DNA of 64,000 bases from contig NZ_FNCE01000006.1 of NCBI RefSeq assembly GCF_900100655.1, forward strand, positions 62,001 through 126,000, read 5' to 3'. This stretch comes from Limimonas halophila (GTDB lineage Bacteria > Pseudomonadota > Alphaproteobacteria > Kiloniellales > Rhodovibrionaceae). Position 1 is the stretch's first letter, and the number at the start of each line of letters is the position of its first letter. Positions 1-8,971 of this stretch are shown piece after piece. The position numbers were made by a program, and so were the translations under genes. The notes under the pieces were generated by a model, which was not told where the DNA came from, made no database searches, and saw only the letters and a list, made by a program, of their open reading frames with translations.

Positions 1-202
1 GGTTGCCGCTGGCGCTGACGTCGTAAGCGTCCAGCGCACCGGGCAGGCGGACGGCATCGCCCTCGCCCGCCTGTAGGCGCACATCCCCGCCGCTGGGCAC
101 GCGGACCGTTTCCGCCGCCGCCGTGCCCGCAACCCGGGCGCGGAAGGGAATCTCGACCGTCTGCGTCTCGCCCGACAGGACCACGAGGTCGCGTGGCTGC
201 AT
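1..202 (-). CDS. N-terminal part of a repeat-module secreted protein (runs off the window)
   Basis: This is the first ~67 codons of a gene reading leftward out of the window. I chose the ATG at 202 because the protein then opens MQPRDLVVLSGETQTVEIPF, which lines up with the start of the metalloprotease encoded at 4113-6161 (NDIVLSGEAQTLVVPF). The match continues through a VAGTAAAETV segment, a GEGDAVRLPGALDAYDVSASGN segment and the same spacing. A GGACGGAG stretch ~11 nt upstream could be the ribosome site. The visible part is one copy of the repeat module shared by three genes here. No signal peptide is seen, as is usual for type I-secreted proteins, but the C-terminus is outside the window, so function and export route are unknown. 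Confidence 0.7.
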   Translation of the reverse strand, partial: MQPRDLVVLSGETQTVEIPFRARVAGTAAAETVRVPSGGDVRLQAGEGDAVRLPGALDAYDVSASGN

Positions 203-260
203 GCCGTTTTCGGCTCCGTCCGGCGCGCCGTGGCGCCGTGGTCGGCACCCAACGCGCGAT

Positions 261-273
261 CAAAATGATTTTG
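261..273. promoter_or_regulatory. Small palindrome between two minus-strand genes
   Basis: CAAAATGATTTTG is a perfect 13-nt palindrome with a single central base. It lies ~60 nt upstream of the partial gene starting at 202, in an AT-rich patch of otherwise GC-rich sequence. The position suits an operator or promoter element for that gene. Only the symmetry is seen; the regulator is unknown. Confidence 0.3.
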
Positions 274-384
274 CTGCGATCTGTGCGCGCGAGTGTGCAC
301 AGCGGTATGGCCCGGCACAACCGGAACGGGGATGATTTAGCCGCATTCCGCGCGGACGTGATGCATCGGCGTGCATGCGCGCCG

Positions 385-1155
385 TCAGCGGCGCAGCGCG
401 TCCGGGAAAAGCTGGCGGATGCGCGCGGCCGACACGGCCAGGGCCGTGCGCGGATCCCGCGCCACGATAACGCCGAGGATCGTCGGCGGGTGGACGTCCC
501 GCAACAGCGGCGACCCGGACGCCCCGCCGACGGCGAAGCAGGTGGTGCGCCAGACGGGCTTGCCCGCTGTTTCGGGCGTGACCGTGCAGGCGTGCTGCAC
601 GGTCTGCCCGCGCGGCCGATGCGCCGGGTAGCCGACGGCCGTGAAGCCGGCCTCGTCCGGTCCGTCATCCGCCAACCGGAGGGGTTTCACGGAAATTTGA
701 TCCGTAAGCTCCAGAAGCGCGACGTCGTTTTGAAGCGCGTCCAGGCTGTCGGGCCCGTCGGGACGGCGGTAGCCCGCCGGCAAGCGGATGCGCGCGACCC
801 CCGCGCGCCCGGCGGCGGCGCCCATGCGCCAGCCCGCCGCAAAGCTGACCGTCCCCGTAGAAACGGCGTTTGCCCCGGTTTTCACGACGCAGTGCGCCGC
901 CGTCAGAACGCGGCGTTCGGCGATCAGGACGCCGGTGCAGACCGGCTCGCCGGCGACGACGATCCGGCCGACCGCGGCCCGCGGGCCCCGATGGGCCACG
1001 CCCTCGGCTGGCGCCGGGCGTGCCGCAACGAGGATCGTGCTAAGGACTGCGCCCGCGCCCACAAGCCCGCAAAATCCCTGGAATCGCCGCGGAATTCGCA
1101 ACCCGAAGCGCAAGCCTGCGGATCGCCTCTTCAATTCTGGCGCGTTTAACGGCAT
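385..1155 (-). CDS. Secreted trypsin/V8-like serine protease
   Basis: 256 aa. It has the chymotrypsin-fold catalytic triad: His88 in TAAHC, Asp144 in QNDVALLEL and Ser213 in VGGASGSPLL. Paired cysteines at 73/89 and 190/206 look like the conserved disulfides. A hydrophobic stretch at about residues 27-50 ending in APAEG looks like a signal peptide after an Arg-rich N-terminus, so the enzyme is probably periplasmic or exported by Sec. The ATG at 1155 is used because the reading frame extends far upstream only as antisense to the neighbouring surface-protein gene. It diverges from that gene across a ~100-nt spacer and may act on surface proteins, but the substrate is inference. Confidence 0.85.
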   Translation of the reverse strand: MPLNAPELKRRSAGLRFGLRIPRRFQGFCGLVGAGAVLSTILVAARPAPAEGVAHRGPRAAVGRIVVAGEPVCTGVLIAERRVLTAAHCVVKTGANAVSTGTVSFAAGWRMGAAAGRAGVARIRLPAGYRRPDGPDSLDALQNDVALLELTDQISVKPLRLADDGPDEAGFTAVGYPAHRPRGQTVQHACTVTPETAGKPVWRTTCFAVGGASGSPLLRDVHPPTILGVIVARDPRTALAVSAARIRQLFPDALRR

Positions 1156-1254
1156 CGTGGGAGCCCTACGGTCACGGGTTGGGGGAACCGGGCCGTTCCC
1201 TGTGGCACGGCCGCAGGGCTCGCCATTCGAAACCAAACCAGAGAGAGGATCAAA

Positions 1255-3939
1255 ATGGCAGATCGGCTCGTACTCGACGAGAGTGGGGGTGTACGGACGA
1301 TTGCCGGCGGCAACAGCGTCAACGTCGTCGGCACCGCTGCCAGCGAAGGCATCATCGCCAATCAGGGGGCGAACGTCACCAACTTCAACGCCAGCGCCGG
1401 CGGGGCGAGCGACGTCGTCCATCTGGCCGGCAGCATCGCTGACTTCGACATCACCGCCCAGGGCAACACGATCGAATTCGACGACCAGGACGTGAACGGC
1501 GAGGAGGTCACGGTCGCCCTCAACGGCGACACCGAGATCCGCTTCGCCGACGGCAGCACCACGGCCGGCGTCGATACCAGCGGCGATGCGCTGCAGGTTC
1601 AGCTCGGCGGCCTCGATGTCCCGACGGCCGGCTTTGACGAAAGCGCGGTGACGCTCGACGCCGCGGCGACCTCCGAAGCTCGGGAAACCGGCCAGACCAT
1701 CCAGCTCACCCAGGGTGACGACGAAGTCGACCCCGGGACCTTCATCCCCGAGGACAAGACCACCGATCAGGCCGACACCATTCTGGGCACCAGCGACGGT
1801 GATCTGGGCGACGGCGACGTCATCGACGGCGGCGCCGGCAGCGACACCCTGCGGGTCACGGAGACGCTGGACGGCGACGAAACCATCGCGCCGACGGTCA
1901 ACGACGTCGAGGACATCAGCTTCGGCGTGAACGGGGACGGCACCGGCGGCTCCACCACCACGCTCAACTTCGACGACATCACCGGCACCGAAGAGGTCTA
2001 CGTCCGCAACCCCACGGGCGAGTCCGGGGATCAGGTGACGCTCACCGGCGCCAACTACCGCACGGGCACGCTCACCACGGTGCGCGGCGGCGACGGCGAG
2101 GTGGACGTCCGCACGGACTTCACCAATTCCCAGGCGAGCGGCAACAACGCCACGATCGACCTCTCCGGCTCGAACGTGAACACCCTGCGCGCCGACGGGG
2201 TGGAAACCGTGAACCTGCGCGGTGAGCGGGCGCCGAGCGAGGTGGCGAGCCTGGACCTGAACCAGACCACGCGCCTCAACGTCACGGGTGACAACGCCAT
2301 CACCGTGGCCGGCGCGCTCGCGGCCAACGCGAGCAACCTCGACACCGTGGACGCCGCGGGCGCCACCGGCGGGCTGGACGTGACCACCGGCGACATGGCT
2401 GCCGGCGCCGACATCACCGGTAGCGGTGGCGAGGATCGCATCGATTTCCGCGACGCCACCAACACGATCAACGTGCTGGGCTACGCTGGCGACGATGTGC
2501 TGCTGGCCGGCGACCAGGTCTCCGCCGACGACACGATCAACGGCGGCGCGGGCAACGACGTTCTGGCGCTTACGGCCGGTGATGTGGACGACCTCTCCGA
2601 GGACCCGGCCCGCCTGGACGCCATCAGCAACATCGAAACCGTCGGCGTGCTGACCAATCTCGGCAGCGACGAGAGCGGCGACTTCGACGTCTCCAACTTC
2701 GGCGCCAACGGCCTGATCCTGCAGGCGGCCCTGAGCGGCGCGGCGCGCACCGTCTCCGGCTTCGAGGACGGCGCCACGCTGCGGATCGAGGATTTCGCCG
2801 ATTTCCAGGAGACGCTGACCCTCCAGGGCCCCGGCACCGACGGCGAAGGCCTCGAGGTGCTGGAGGTCTACGCCGAGGGCGACGTCACCGACGGCGGCAC
2901 GCAGAACCTGGATCTCGCCACCCCTGGGTTCAGCGAGGTCAAGCTGTTCGCCGAGGACAGCGACGAGAGCGACGCCGCCGGCAATGACGACGGCTACGAG
3001 CTGAACCTCTCCAACGCCGACGGGCTCCAGGAGCTGCTGCTGGAGGGCAACCGCGCCGTTTCCTTCACCGCCGACGGCTCGACCCCGAACCTTGAGGCGA
3101 TCGAGGCCAGCGGCATCCAGCCCGGCGTGGTGGAGATGACGGGCGACGTCTCCATCGACCTGAGCAACTTCTCCGGCGATTCCGGGGTCGAGGTCGTCAG
3201 CGGGGCCGGCGAGGACGAGCTCATCGGCTCGCCCAACGACGACATCCTCGACGCGGGCTCGAACAACGGCACGCTGGAAGGCGGCGCCGGTGACGACGAG
3301 CTGTTCGCCCTCAACCGCCGCGACATCGTCGGCGAGGACCAGAACGAAAACACGGCGCGTGGCGGTGCCGGCAACGACACCATCGACGTCGGCGACGGCG
3401 ACGACATCATCGACGGTGGCGAAGGCCGCGACACCATGACCGGCGGCGCCGACACCGATACCTTCGTCTACGACTCCGTCACCGATTCCACGGACGTGAA
3501 CGGCAACGGTCCGGGTGACGACGTCGACGTCCTGCGCAGCCTGAACGTCAACGACTCCGGGGCCGAGCCGGCACCCAACCCGGACAAGATCGACATCTCC
3601 GGGATCGACGGCGTCGATGGCCAGGATGTGGAGATCGTGCCGGAAGGCGCCACCCGCGGCACCGAGACCCAGCCCGACGGGGTCAATCTTCCGCAGGGCA
3701 CGGTCAACACGGACAGCTTCCTGTCCGACCTGGACAGCATTGCCAACTTTGACAACCAGACCGGGGTGATCGAGGTCCAGCTCCTCGAAGCCGACGGTGG
3801 AGACCTGAACGGTGACGACTGGCTGGCGATCAACCTCGACGACAACGAGACGATCGATTCCAACGATCTGATCCTCGAGGTTTCCGGCTTCTCCGGTGTC
3901 ATCGGCAGCTTCACGCCCAGCGACTTCATCACGGGCTAA
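1255..3939 (+). CDS. Large acidic RTX/S-layer-like surface protein
   Basis: 894 aa, extremely rich in Asp, Gly, Asn and Thr and nearly free of Lys and Cys. Residues ~1-125 carry one copy of the repeat module found in the two neighbouring secreted-protein genes (VVGTAASE, GNTIEFDD, ALNGDTEIRFADGS). RTX-type glycine/aspartate nonapeptides appear near residues 185-200 and again at ~700-740 (GGAGNDTIDVGDGDDIIDGG). The middle (DVEDISFG, GTEEVYVRN and related motifs) resembles beta-rich S-layer proteins of the RsaA type. There is no N-terminal signal peptide, and the C-terminus lies just after the RTX block, consistent with type I secretion; no type I transporter is in the window. AGAGAGGA precedes the ATG, and a strong terminator follows. 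S-layer identity is inferred from composition and architecture. Confidence 0.75.
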   Translation: MADRLVLDESGGVRTIAGGNSVNVVGTAASEGIIANQGANVTNFNASAGGASDVVHLAGSIADFDITAQGNTIEFDDQDVNGEEVTVALNGDTEIRFADGSTTAGVDTSGDALQVQLGGLDVPTAGFDESAVTLDAAATSEARETGQTIQLTQGDDEVDPGTFIPEDKTTDQADTILGTSDGDLGDGDVIDGGAGSDTLRVTETLDGDETIAPTVNDVEDISFGVNGDGTGGSTTTLNFDDITGTEEVYVRNPTGESGDQVTLTGANYRTGTLTTVRGGDGEVDVRTDFTNSQASGNNATIDLSGSNVNTLRADGVETVNLRGERAPSEVASLDLNQTTRLNVTGDNAITVAGALAANASNLDTVDAAGATGGLDVTTGDMAAGADITGSGGEDRIDFRDATNTINVLGYAGDDVLLAGDQVSADDTINGGAGNDVLALTAGDVDDLSEDPARLDAISNIETVGVLTNLGSDESGDFDVSNFGANGLILQAALSGAARTVSGFEDGATLRIEDFADFQETLTLQGPGTDGEGLEVLEVYAEGDVTDGGTQNLDLATPGFSEVKLFAEDSDESDAAGNDDGYELNLSNADGLQELLLEGNRAVSFTADGSTPNLEAIEASGIQPGVVEMTGDVSIDLSNFSGDSGVEVVSGAGEDELIGSPNDDILDAGSNNGTLEGGAGDDELFALNRRDIVGEDQNENTARGGAGNDTIDVGDGDDIIDGGEGRDTMTGGADTDTFVYDSVTDSTDVNGNGPGDDVDVLRSLNVNDSGAEPAPNPDKIDISGIDGVDGQDVEIVPEGATRGTETQPDGVNLPQGTVNTDSFLSDLDSIANFDNQTGVIEVQLLEADGGDLNGDDWLAINLDDNETIDSNDLILEVSGFSGVIGSFTPSDFITG

Positions 3940-4020
3940 CGCCCGCGGCGCGTCGGCGGCGGCTGCGTGCCGTCGCCGGCAGCCGGCAACACCGGGTTGC
4001 CTCTGATCCCGCATCATTTG

Positions 4021-4054
4021 GGGGCCGGCTCACCGAGAGCCGGCCCCTTTTTTT
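4021..4054 (+). terminator. Rho-independent terminator of the surface-protein gene
   Basis: An 11-bp perfect stem (GGGGCCGGCTC at 4021-4031 with GAGCCGGCCCC at 4037-4047), a 5-nt loop and seven T residues at 4048-4054. It lies ~80 nt after the surface-protein stop codon. Confidence 0.93.
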
Positions 4055-4112
4055 GGTCCGCACGGTTTATCGTGGGCTCGGCACAGAGAGGGGAAAAAAG
4101 GACCGGGCGAGA

Positions 4113-6161
4113 TCACGCCACGGCGAGTGGGTCGCTCACGCTGGCGGGCAGCGCGCTGTCGCTCACCGGGACCCCGGCGTCCGCCAGGATGGCGAGATCC
4201 ACCTGGGAAATCTCACGAGTTTCGTTGGGATCGATTTGGCCAACCATCAGGTCGTCGTCGCCGCCGATGTGGTAGGGATCGCTCGGCCCGAAGATCACGG
4301 GACCGTTGTTGACCGCCCAAACGGCCGGACCGTCGAATTCAAAGCCGCCCGTAAAACGGTTGGTGCTGATGTGCTGGTCGAAGGTGGAGGCCACGCCGTC
4401 CGCCCGATCGGGCCCGACGTTGATGGAGCCGTCGAAACCCAGCGCGTGCCCCAGTTCGTGGATCAGCACCGTGAGGCCGTCGAACTGCCCGTCCGGAACC
4501 GTCCCGTCCGCCTGGCGCTCGAAGGCGATGCGGTCGAAGCTGGACTCCTGCAGGCCCATGACGATGTCGGGCGCATCACCGTTCGGATCCGCGCCGGTGC
4601 GCAACTCCGAGACGACGCCGGGCAGACGGGCTTCTCGCCCGTTGAAGAGATCGCCGGTCGGAACGCTCGGCACATCGGGCGAGACGATCGATTGCGTAGC
4701 CGCGAGGGCATTGCCGACCTGATCGGGCCCAGTTTCACGCAGTTCGATCTCGACGTCGGCGCCCTCGGCGGCGTCCAGGTGCGCTTGCCACGCCGACCAG
4801 GCCTCCTGCAAGGCGTCCGTCAGCCCTTCGCGATGGCCGTCGAAGAAACCGGACGTTTCGGCATCGAAGCTGAGCTCGAGCGGCGCGGTCGCATCCGGTG
4901 TGGCCGCCAGATCCGAGTCGGCCTGCCCGAAACCGAGCGCACGCTCGCCGAAAACGTCGCGAAAGCTTGCAAGGTCCGAAACCGCGTCGTCCCGGGCCGG
5001 GTCGATGTTGCTCAGCGTGACCTGCGTGTTTTCGCCTGCGAACACCTGAACGTCGCCGTCCGCCCGATCGCCGTTGCCGATCGAGATGTCGGCCGCCGTC
5101 CGGCCGCCCGTCAAGAAAAGTTGATCGTCAACGGCGAAATCGGTGATCGTGACGCCGGTGGGATCGTTGTCGAAGACGAAACGATCGGAACCGCCATTCC
5201 CGGCGATGGTGCCGCCGTCCTGGTTGCCTTCGATGAGATCGGCCGCCGGGGTGCCGGTGTGCACGAGTCCCCGGCCGGTCGCAGCCGGCACGGGCGGCAG
5301 CCCACCATCCTGCGTGCCTGGCGCGTTGTCCGCAGCACCGTCCGCATCCAGCGACACGGACCCGGCATCGAACCCCGAATCCACAGTCCGTCCACCGAGG
5401 GTGACGGCTGCGGCCCCGTCCGTCACCGCGATCGAAGCCGAGGCGCTTCCGTCCGCGAACGCCAGCGTCGCCTCCCCGTTCAGGCCGATCGCCGCCCGCG
5501 TGCCGCCGTTTTCCAGAACCAGCTGGTTGCCGCGGCTGGCAACGTCGTAGCTGTCGAGCTCGCCCGCCAACGCGACGCGGTCGCCGTCCCCGGCGGAAAA
5601 ATTCACGGCGGCACCGCTGGCGATTTGCACGGTTTCCGCGGCGGCGGTCCCCGTGACGTCCGCATTGAAGGGAACCCGGAGCGTTTGGTCCGCCCCGTTC
5701 AGGAAGATGTCGTTGGGCCGTCTGGACGCGCCCGATCCCCCACCCGGCGACGGCGTCGCCAACGCGACGTTCGCGGCGTCGACGCCATTCGCGACGGACT
5801 CGCCACCCAGCATAACGGCGGGCCGTCCATCCGTAACGTCGAGGCGAGCTGTCGCGGTGCCGTCGTCGAAGCGCAGCGCGGCCGGCGCGTTGAGCCCGAT
5901 GCGGGCGACCGTGCCGTCCGGCCCTTCAGCCACCAGCGTGTTGCCGGCGGCAGAGAAGGTGTAGTCGGCGAGCGCGCCCGGCAGGGCGACCGCGTCGTCG
6001 GTGTTGGCCGCGAACCGCACGTCGGCGCCGCGCGCCACGGCGACGGTTTCCGGCGCGCCCGTCCCGGCCACGTCCGCCGCGAAGGGAACCACGAGAGTCT
6101 GCGCCTCGCCGCTCAGCACGATGTCGTTGCGCGGGGCCGGGGATGCCTGGCCGTCCGTCAT
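4113..6161 (-). CDS. Secreted zinc metalloprotease with N-terminal repeat modules and RTX-like segment
   Basis: 682 aa. Residues ~10-145 and ~150-275 are two tandem copies of the shared repeat module. An RTX-like GTPAADLIEGNQDGGTIAG segment ending in RFVF lies near 300-335. The C-terminal third is a metzincin-like protease: HELGHALGFDG at about 566 gives the HExxHxxGxxD-type zinc site, and DDDLMVGQ near 637 fits the Met-turn. This arrangement resembles matrixin-like/NF038122-type metalloproteases of proteobacteria. There is no signal peptide, so type I secretion is likely. The ATG at 6161 is preceded by GAGG at a suitable distance. It is convergent with the S-layer-like gene, so processing or turnover of that protein is a reasonable guess. 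Confidence 0.82.
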   Translation of the reverse strand: MTDGQASPAPRNDIVLSGEAQTLVVPFAADVAGTGAPETVAVARGADVRFAANTDDAVALPGALADYTFSAAGNTLVAEGPDGTVARIGLNAPAALRFDDGTATARLDVTDGRPAVMLGGESVANGVDAANVALATPSPGGGSGASRRPNDIFLNGADQTLRVPFNADVTGTAAAETVQIASGAAVNFSAGDGDRVALAGELDSYDVASRGNQLVLENGGTRAAIGLNGEATLAFADGSASASIAVTDGAAAVTLGGRTVDSGFDAGSVSLDADGAADNAPGTQDGGLPPVPAATGRGLVHTGTPAADLIEGNQDGGTIAGNGGSDRFVFDNDPTGVTITDFAVDDQLFLTGGRTAADISIGNGDRADGDVQVFAGENTQVTLSNIDPARDDAVSDLASFRDVFGERALGFGQADSDLAATPDATAPLELSFDAETSGFFDGHREGLTDALQEAWSAWQAHLDAAEGADVEIELRETGPDQVGNALAATQSIVSPDVPSVPTGDLFNGREARLPGVVSELRTGADPNGDAPDIVMGLQESSFDRIAFERQADGTVPDGQFDGLTVLIHELGHALGFDGSINVGPDRADGVASTFDQHISTNRFTGGFEFDGPAVWAVNNGPVIFGPSDPYHIGGDDDLMVGQIDPNETREISQVDLAILADAGVPVSDSALPASVSDPLAVA

Positions 6162-6225
6162 GGGTGCCTCATTCGACCGATCACACGGATCAGCTTAGCA
6201 CACCAGCGGGGTTGAGCAACACTCT

Positions 6226-6239
6226 ATGCAACTTTGCAT
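6226..6239. promoter_or_regulatory. Inverted repeat upstream of the metalloprotease gene
   Basis: ATGCAA-CT-TTGCAT, two perfect 6-nt arms, lies ~65 nt upstream of the metalloprotease start. The rest of the ~290-nt gap (6162-6450) shows no gene. It could be an operator for the metalloprotease; only symmetry and position support this. Confidence 0.3.
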
Positions 6240-6450
6240 CCACACGGGCGCACGAGAAGATCACCCGTCGCGCGCGACCGGGCCGGTCTTGTTACCCGCT
6301 GGGCGGACAAGCGCCGCGCACACGCGGCCCCGGCGAAGGCACACTCCAAGGGCACGCGCTGGCGAGCCTCCCCGCGCGGCGGAGCGTAAAAATAGGGGGT
6401 TGGAGCGATTCGGCCCCGAGCGAGCGGCGTCGGCCCCGCGAGGTGCGGGA

Positions 6451-6675
6451 TCAGGCGGTTTCGCCGCCCGTCTCGCCCTGCTGATCCTGCACGCGCTGCT
6501 GCAGCTGCTCGCCGGAGCGGCGCAGCGCCTCGACCACGGCGCCGTACTGCGTGGCCGGAATCACGATCTCGCCGGTCGTGGTCTCCTGGCCGTCGGCGCT
6601 CGTCGCGATGGTTTCCACCCGGACGAGGCCGTTGGAGAGGGACACGTTGCGGATGTTCTCGGTCAGGAGGATCAT
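6451..6675 (-). CDS. Small conserved protein, paralogue of the one at 12124-12342
   Basis: 74 aa, starting MILLTENIRNVSLSNGLVRV at an ATG preceded by GGAAGGA with good spacing. It closely resembles the 72-aa product at 12124-12342: both share an N-terminal ENIRNVxLSNGxVR block, a GxExETGxIxxPAxxY block and a C-terminal helix with repeated EQLQ. There is no signal peptide or cysteine. The first half looks beta-stranded and the second half helical, possibly coiled coil. I do not recognise the family and assign no function. Confidence 0.8.
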   Translation of the reverse strand: MILLTENIRNVSLSNGLVRVETIATSADGQETTTGEIVIPATQYGAVVEALRRSGEQLQQRVQDQQGETGGETA

Positions 6676-6803
6676 GGTCGTTCGTCCTTCCAAAAACGAA
6701 ATGCGGGCATCGCGCCGGCGCACCGCGCACCGATGCAAGCGGGGGGCTGATACCCGCCAGCGCGGCCTTTGACAAGCGGGGCGGGTGGATGGCCGCTGGG
6801 CCG

Positions 6804-7442
6804 TTAGCGATTGGGCGTGGAATCGGATCGGGCGCCGTCATCCGCGGCCGGGGGCTGCTCCCCTTCGTTGAAGAGCTGATCGATTTCCCCCTGCGACGAC
6901 ACCCGGCCCGCGAAGCGTGCGCCGCCGGTCTGATACGCCTCCGCGTCGATGCCGAACTTCGTCAGCGTGGAGCTGAGCCGGTCCTCGATCTCTTCCAGGT
7001 TCGCCATGGCCGCGCGGATGCGCTGGCTGGTCAGGTCTTGGAACGAGCAGGCCATGAGGATTTCCTGGACGTCGTCGCGCATCGCGGACAGGGCCTGCTG
7101 GCGTTGCTCCGGGTCGGCCCAGATGCGCTCGTCGTCCAGGCGCGCGGCGATGCGGTCCACGGCGTCCAGGATGCGGTTGGCGGCGTCCTCGGTGATCTTC
7201 ACCACGGCGTCCAGCTCCACGCCGGCCTGCCCCTGGCCGTCGGGCTGGCGCGAGATGGCCTCGATCAGCTCGATGACCTCGCCGAAGCGCGCCTTCACGG
7301 TGTCCTCGGCCATGCCGATGAGCTGGGACGCCGCGTTGACCTCCGCCGACAGCTCGTCGAAGCGCCGCGTCATGAAGCGCTCCATGGAGTCGAGGCGCTG
7401 GCGGAGATCCGCCGGGTCGGCCGGATTGTCGCGCTCGTCCAT
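6804..7442 (-). CDS. cheZ: CheZ-family chemotaxis phosphatase
   Basis: 212 aa. The signature ACSFQDLTSQRI at about residues 129-140 is the catalytic CheZ motif, with Asp and Gln that act on phospho-CheY. The rest is long amphipathic helix, as expected for the four-helix CheZ dimer. The ATG at 7442 is chosen because GGAGG sits 8-10 nt upstream; an in-frame start at 7481 lacks such a site. The family dephosphorylates CheY-P to end a chemotactic signal. No other chemotaxis gene is adjacent, so the partner response regulator cannot be named. Confidence 0.85.
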   Translation of the reverse strand: MDERDNPADPADLRQRLDSMERFMTRRFDELSAEVNAASQLIGMAEDTVKARFGEVIELIEAISRQPDGQGQAGVELDAVVKITEDAANRILDAVDRIAARLDDERIWADPEQRQQALSAMRDDVQEILMACSFQDLTSQRIRAAMANLEEIEDRLSSTLTKFGIDAEAYQTGGARFAGRVSSQGEIDQLFNEGEQPPAADDGARSDSTPNR

Positions 7443-7616
7443 GATGGCCGCCTCCGTCCGGCGGGTAGTGGGCCGTCGCATCCGTTGTAGCCCGCCGCAG
7501 CTTTCCCAAACGTTTAGATCGTGTTCACTTCAAAGCCGTAAGCTGCGCCAGCGTGGCGGTTCGCGGCCTTCGGGCCTTGGCAAGCGCGTCCGCATCGCAA
7601 TAATCGTTCACGAGAC

Positions 7617-8750
7617 ATGCGCCCCCACCCGGCAGACACCACGGTCATGGCTTGGCACGCTCGTCACGAGCACGGAGAGCGCCGCGAGGTGGTCGGCTTC
7701 ACCTACCGCGAGGCGCTGGTGCGCGACTGCGCGCCCCTTCCGGGCGAACCGCCGGGGCACGTCCCGCTGCCGACCTGGCAGGGACGCCTGCAGGGACCAA
7801 CCGTGAGCGACGTCGTGGTCGCCGAGGGCGACGGCACCTACCGCCTGTGCGGCTGGGCGGACCTCCAGGCCTCGAACGGCGAGATCGTGACCGCACACCC
7901 GGACGAGGAGCCGACGGGCCCGTTCCGGCCGGGCTGCGTGGCCTCGGGCCGCCCGGTCGCCCGCCACGGCGATTTCGAGATCGTGGAGCGGCACGGCAGC
8001 GTCGGCGTCCACCCGCTGACGGTCCGTTTGGCCAGTGCCCTCTTCGACAGCGAGCGCGAGGCGCTCGCCCACATCGCGGACCTTGCCGCCTACGCCTGGG
8101 AATACGAGCTGGAACGCCGCCTGCGGCTCTACACGGCCGTGCGCGACGGCGTGCCCGTGGAGCCGGCGCTGGCGGCCGGGGACTCCATCAGCCAGCAGGT
8201 GGAAAACCAGGTGCTGCGCGAAGCCTGCACCTTCCTGGGCGTGAACCCCGACGGCCCGGCGGATCGCCCACGCGACCGCGCCGCCCGGCCGGACGCGGCG
8301 AGCGGCGCGATCGTCCGCATGGCACTGCGCGACGACGGCACGGTGCACGGAGAGCTGCTGGTCGGCATCGCCGGCTACGGCGCGGGCACGGCCCTCCACG
8401 CGCTGACCACCGGCCAGCTCGTGGACCTGCTCCGGGCCGTGCGCGCGGACGGGCTGCAGGACGACGTGGACTTGCTGGAAGCCTTCCTGGACGCCGCTGA
8501 TCCGGCGTGGCGCGAGCGCACCCACACCGCCGACCGGCGCACCACCGGCAAGCCCGACGCCCTGCCCGACCCCTTCGAGGTCTTGGGGCTCGACCCGGGC
8601 ACGGCCACGATCGAGGACGTGAAGCGGGCCTACCGGCACGCCATGAAGGCGGCCCACCCCGACACCAGCGGCCTGCCGCCGTGGTTCGCGCAGACGATCA
8701 ACCACGCCTACGCCGCCGCGGCCTCGGCGCTGGACAAGGACATGCGGTGA
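7617..8750 (+). CDS. Protein with a C-terminal J domain
   Basis: 377 aa. The last ~55 residues form a J domain: DPFEVLGL, then IEDVKRAYRHAMKAAHPDTSGLP with the obligatory HPD near residue 347, and a final helix. J domains stimulate the ATPase of DnaK-type chaperones. The first ~310 residues (starting MRPHPADTTVMAWHARHEHGE) are not a known DnaJ region: there is no Gly/Phe linker and no zinc-finger cysteine set. The protein is therefore a type III J protein with an unfamiliar N-terminal part that may select the client. The start has only a weak ribosome site, so it is less certain than the domain call. Confidence 0.75.
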   Translation: MRPHPADTTVMAWHARHEHGERREVVGFTYREALVRDCAPLPGEPPGHVPLPTWQGRLQGPTVSDVVVAEGDGTYRLCGWADLQASNGEIVTAHPDEEPTGPFRPGCVASGRPVARHGDFEIVERHGSVGVHPLTVRLASALFDSEREALAHIADLAAYAWEYELERRLRLYTAVRDGVPVEPALAAGDSISQQVENQVLREACTFLGVNPDGPADRPRDRAARPDAASGAIVRMALRDDGTVHGELLVGIAGYGAGTALHALTTGQLVDLLRAVRADGLQDDVDLLEAFLDAADPAWRERTHTADRRTTGKPDALPDPFEVLGLDPGTATIEDVKRAYRHAMKAAHPDTSGLPPWFAQTINHAYAAAASALDKDMR

Positions 8751-8971
8751 TCGCGCGGTCCCGTGGGCAACGACAACAATATCCGTCAAATCCATTCTGC
8801 TTCAGGTCCGGCAAAATTGCCGTCAAAAACCCGTATTTGACCCGGACGCGGATTCGCCACAGCCTTTTACCCAGTCAGGATCGACACGACGGCACTCACT
8901 CCCGGCGCAGTCGTCCATACGGCGATTCGGCCGTGCGTGCGCTGGGGCGAACGGTGGCGCGGGAGGAAGGC

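Noticed and set aside
385-4017. 1210-codon open frame on the minus strand
   Set aside because: Only its last 256 codons (serine protease) are real; the rest is antisense to the S-layer-like gene and is the Val/Asp/Gly-rich shadow expected opposite an Asp/Gly-rich frame.
4053-6215. 720-codon plus-strand frame
   Set aside because: Antisense to the metalloprotease with HELGH motif; composition is Arg/His/Gly shadow-like with no domain.
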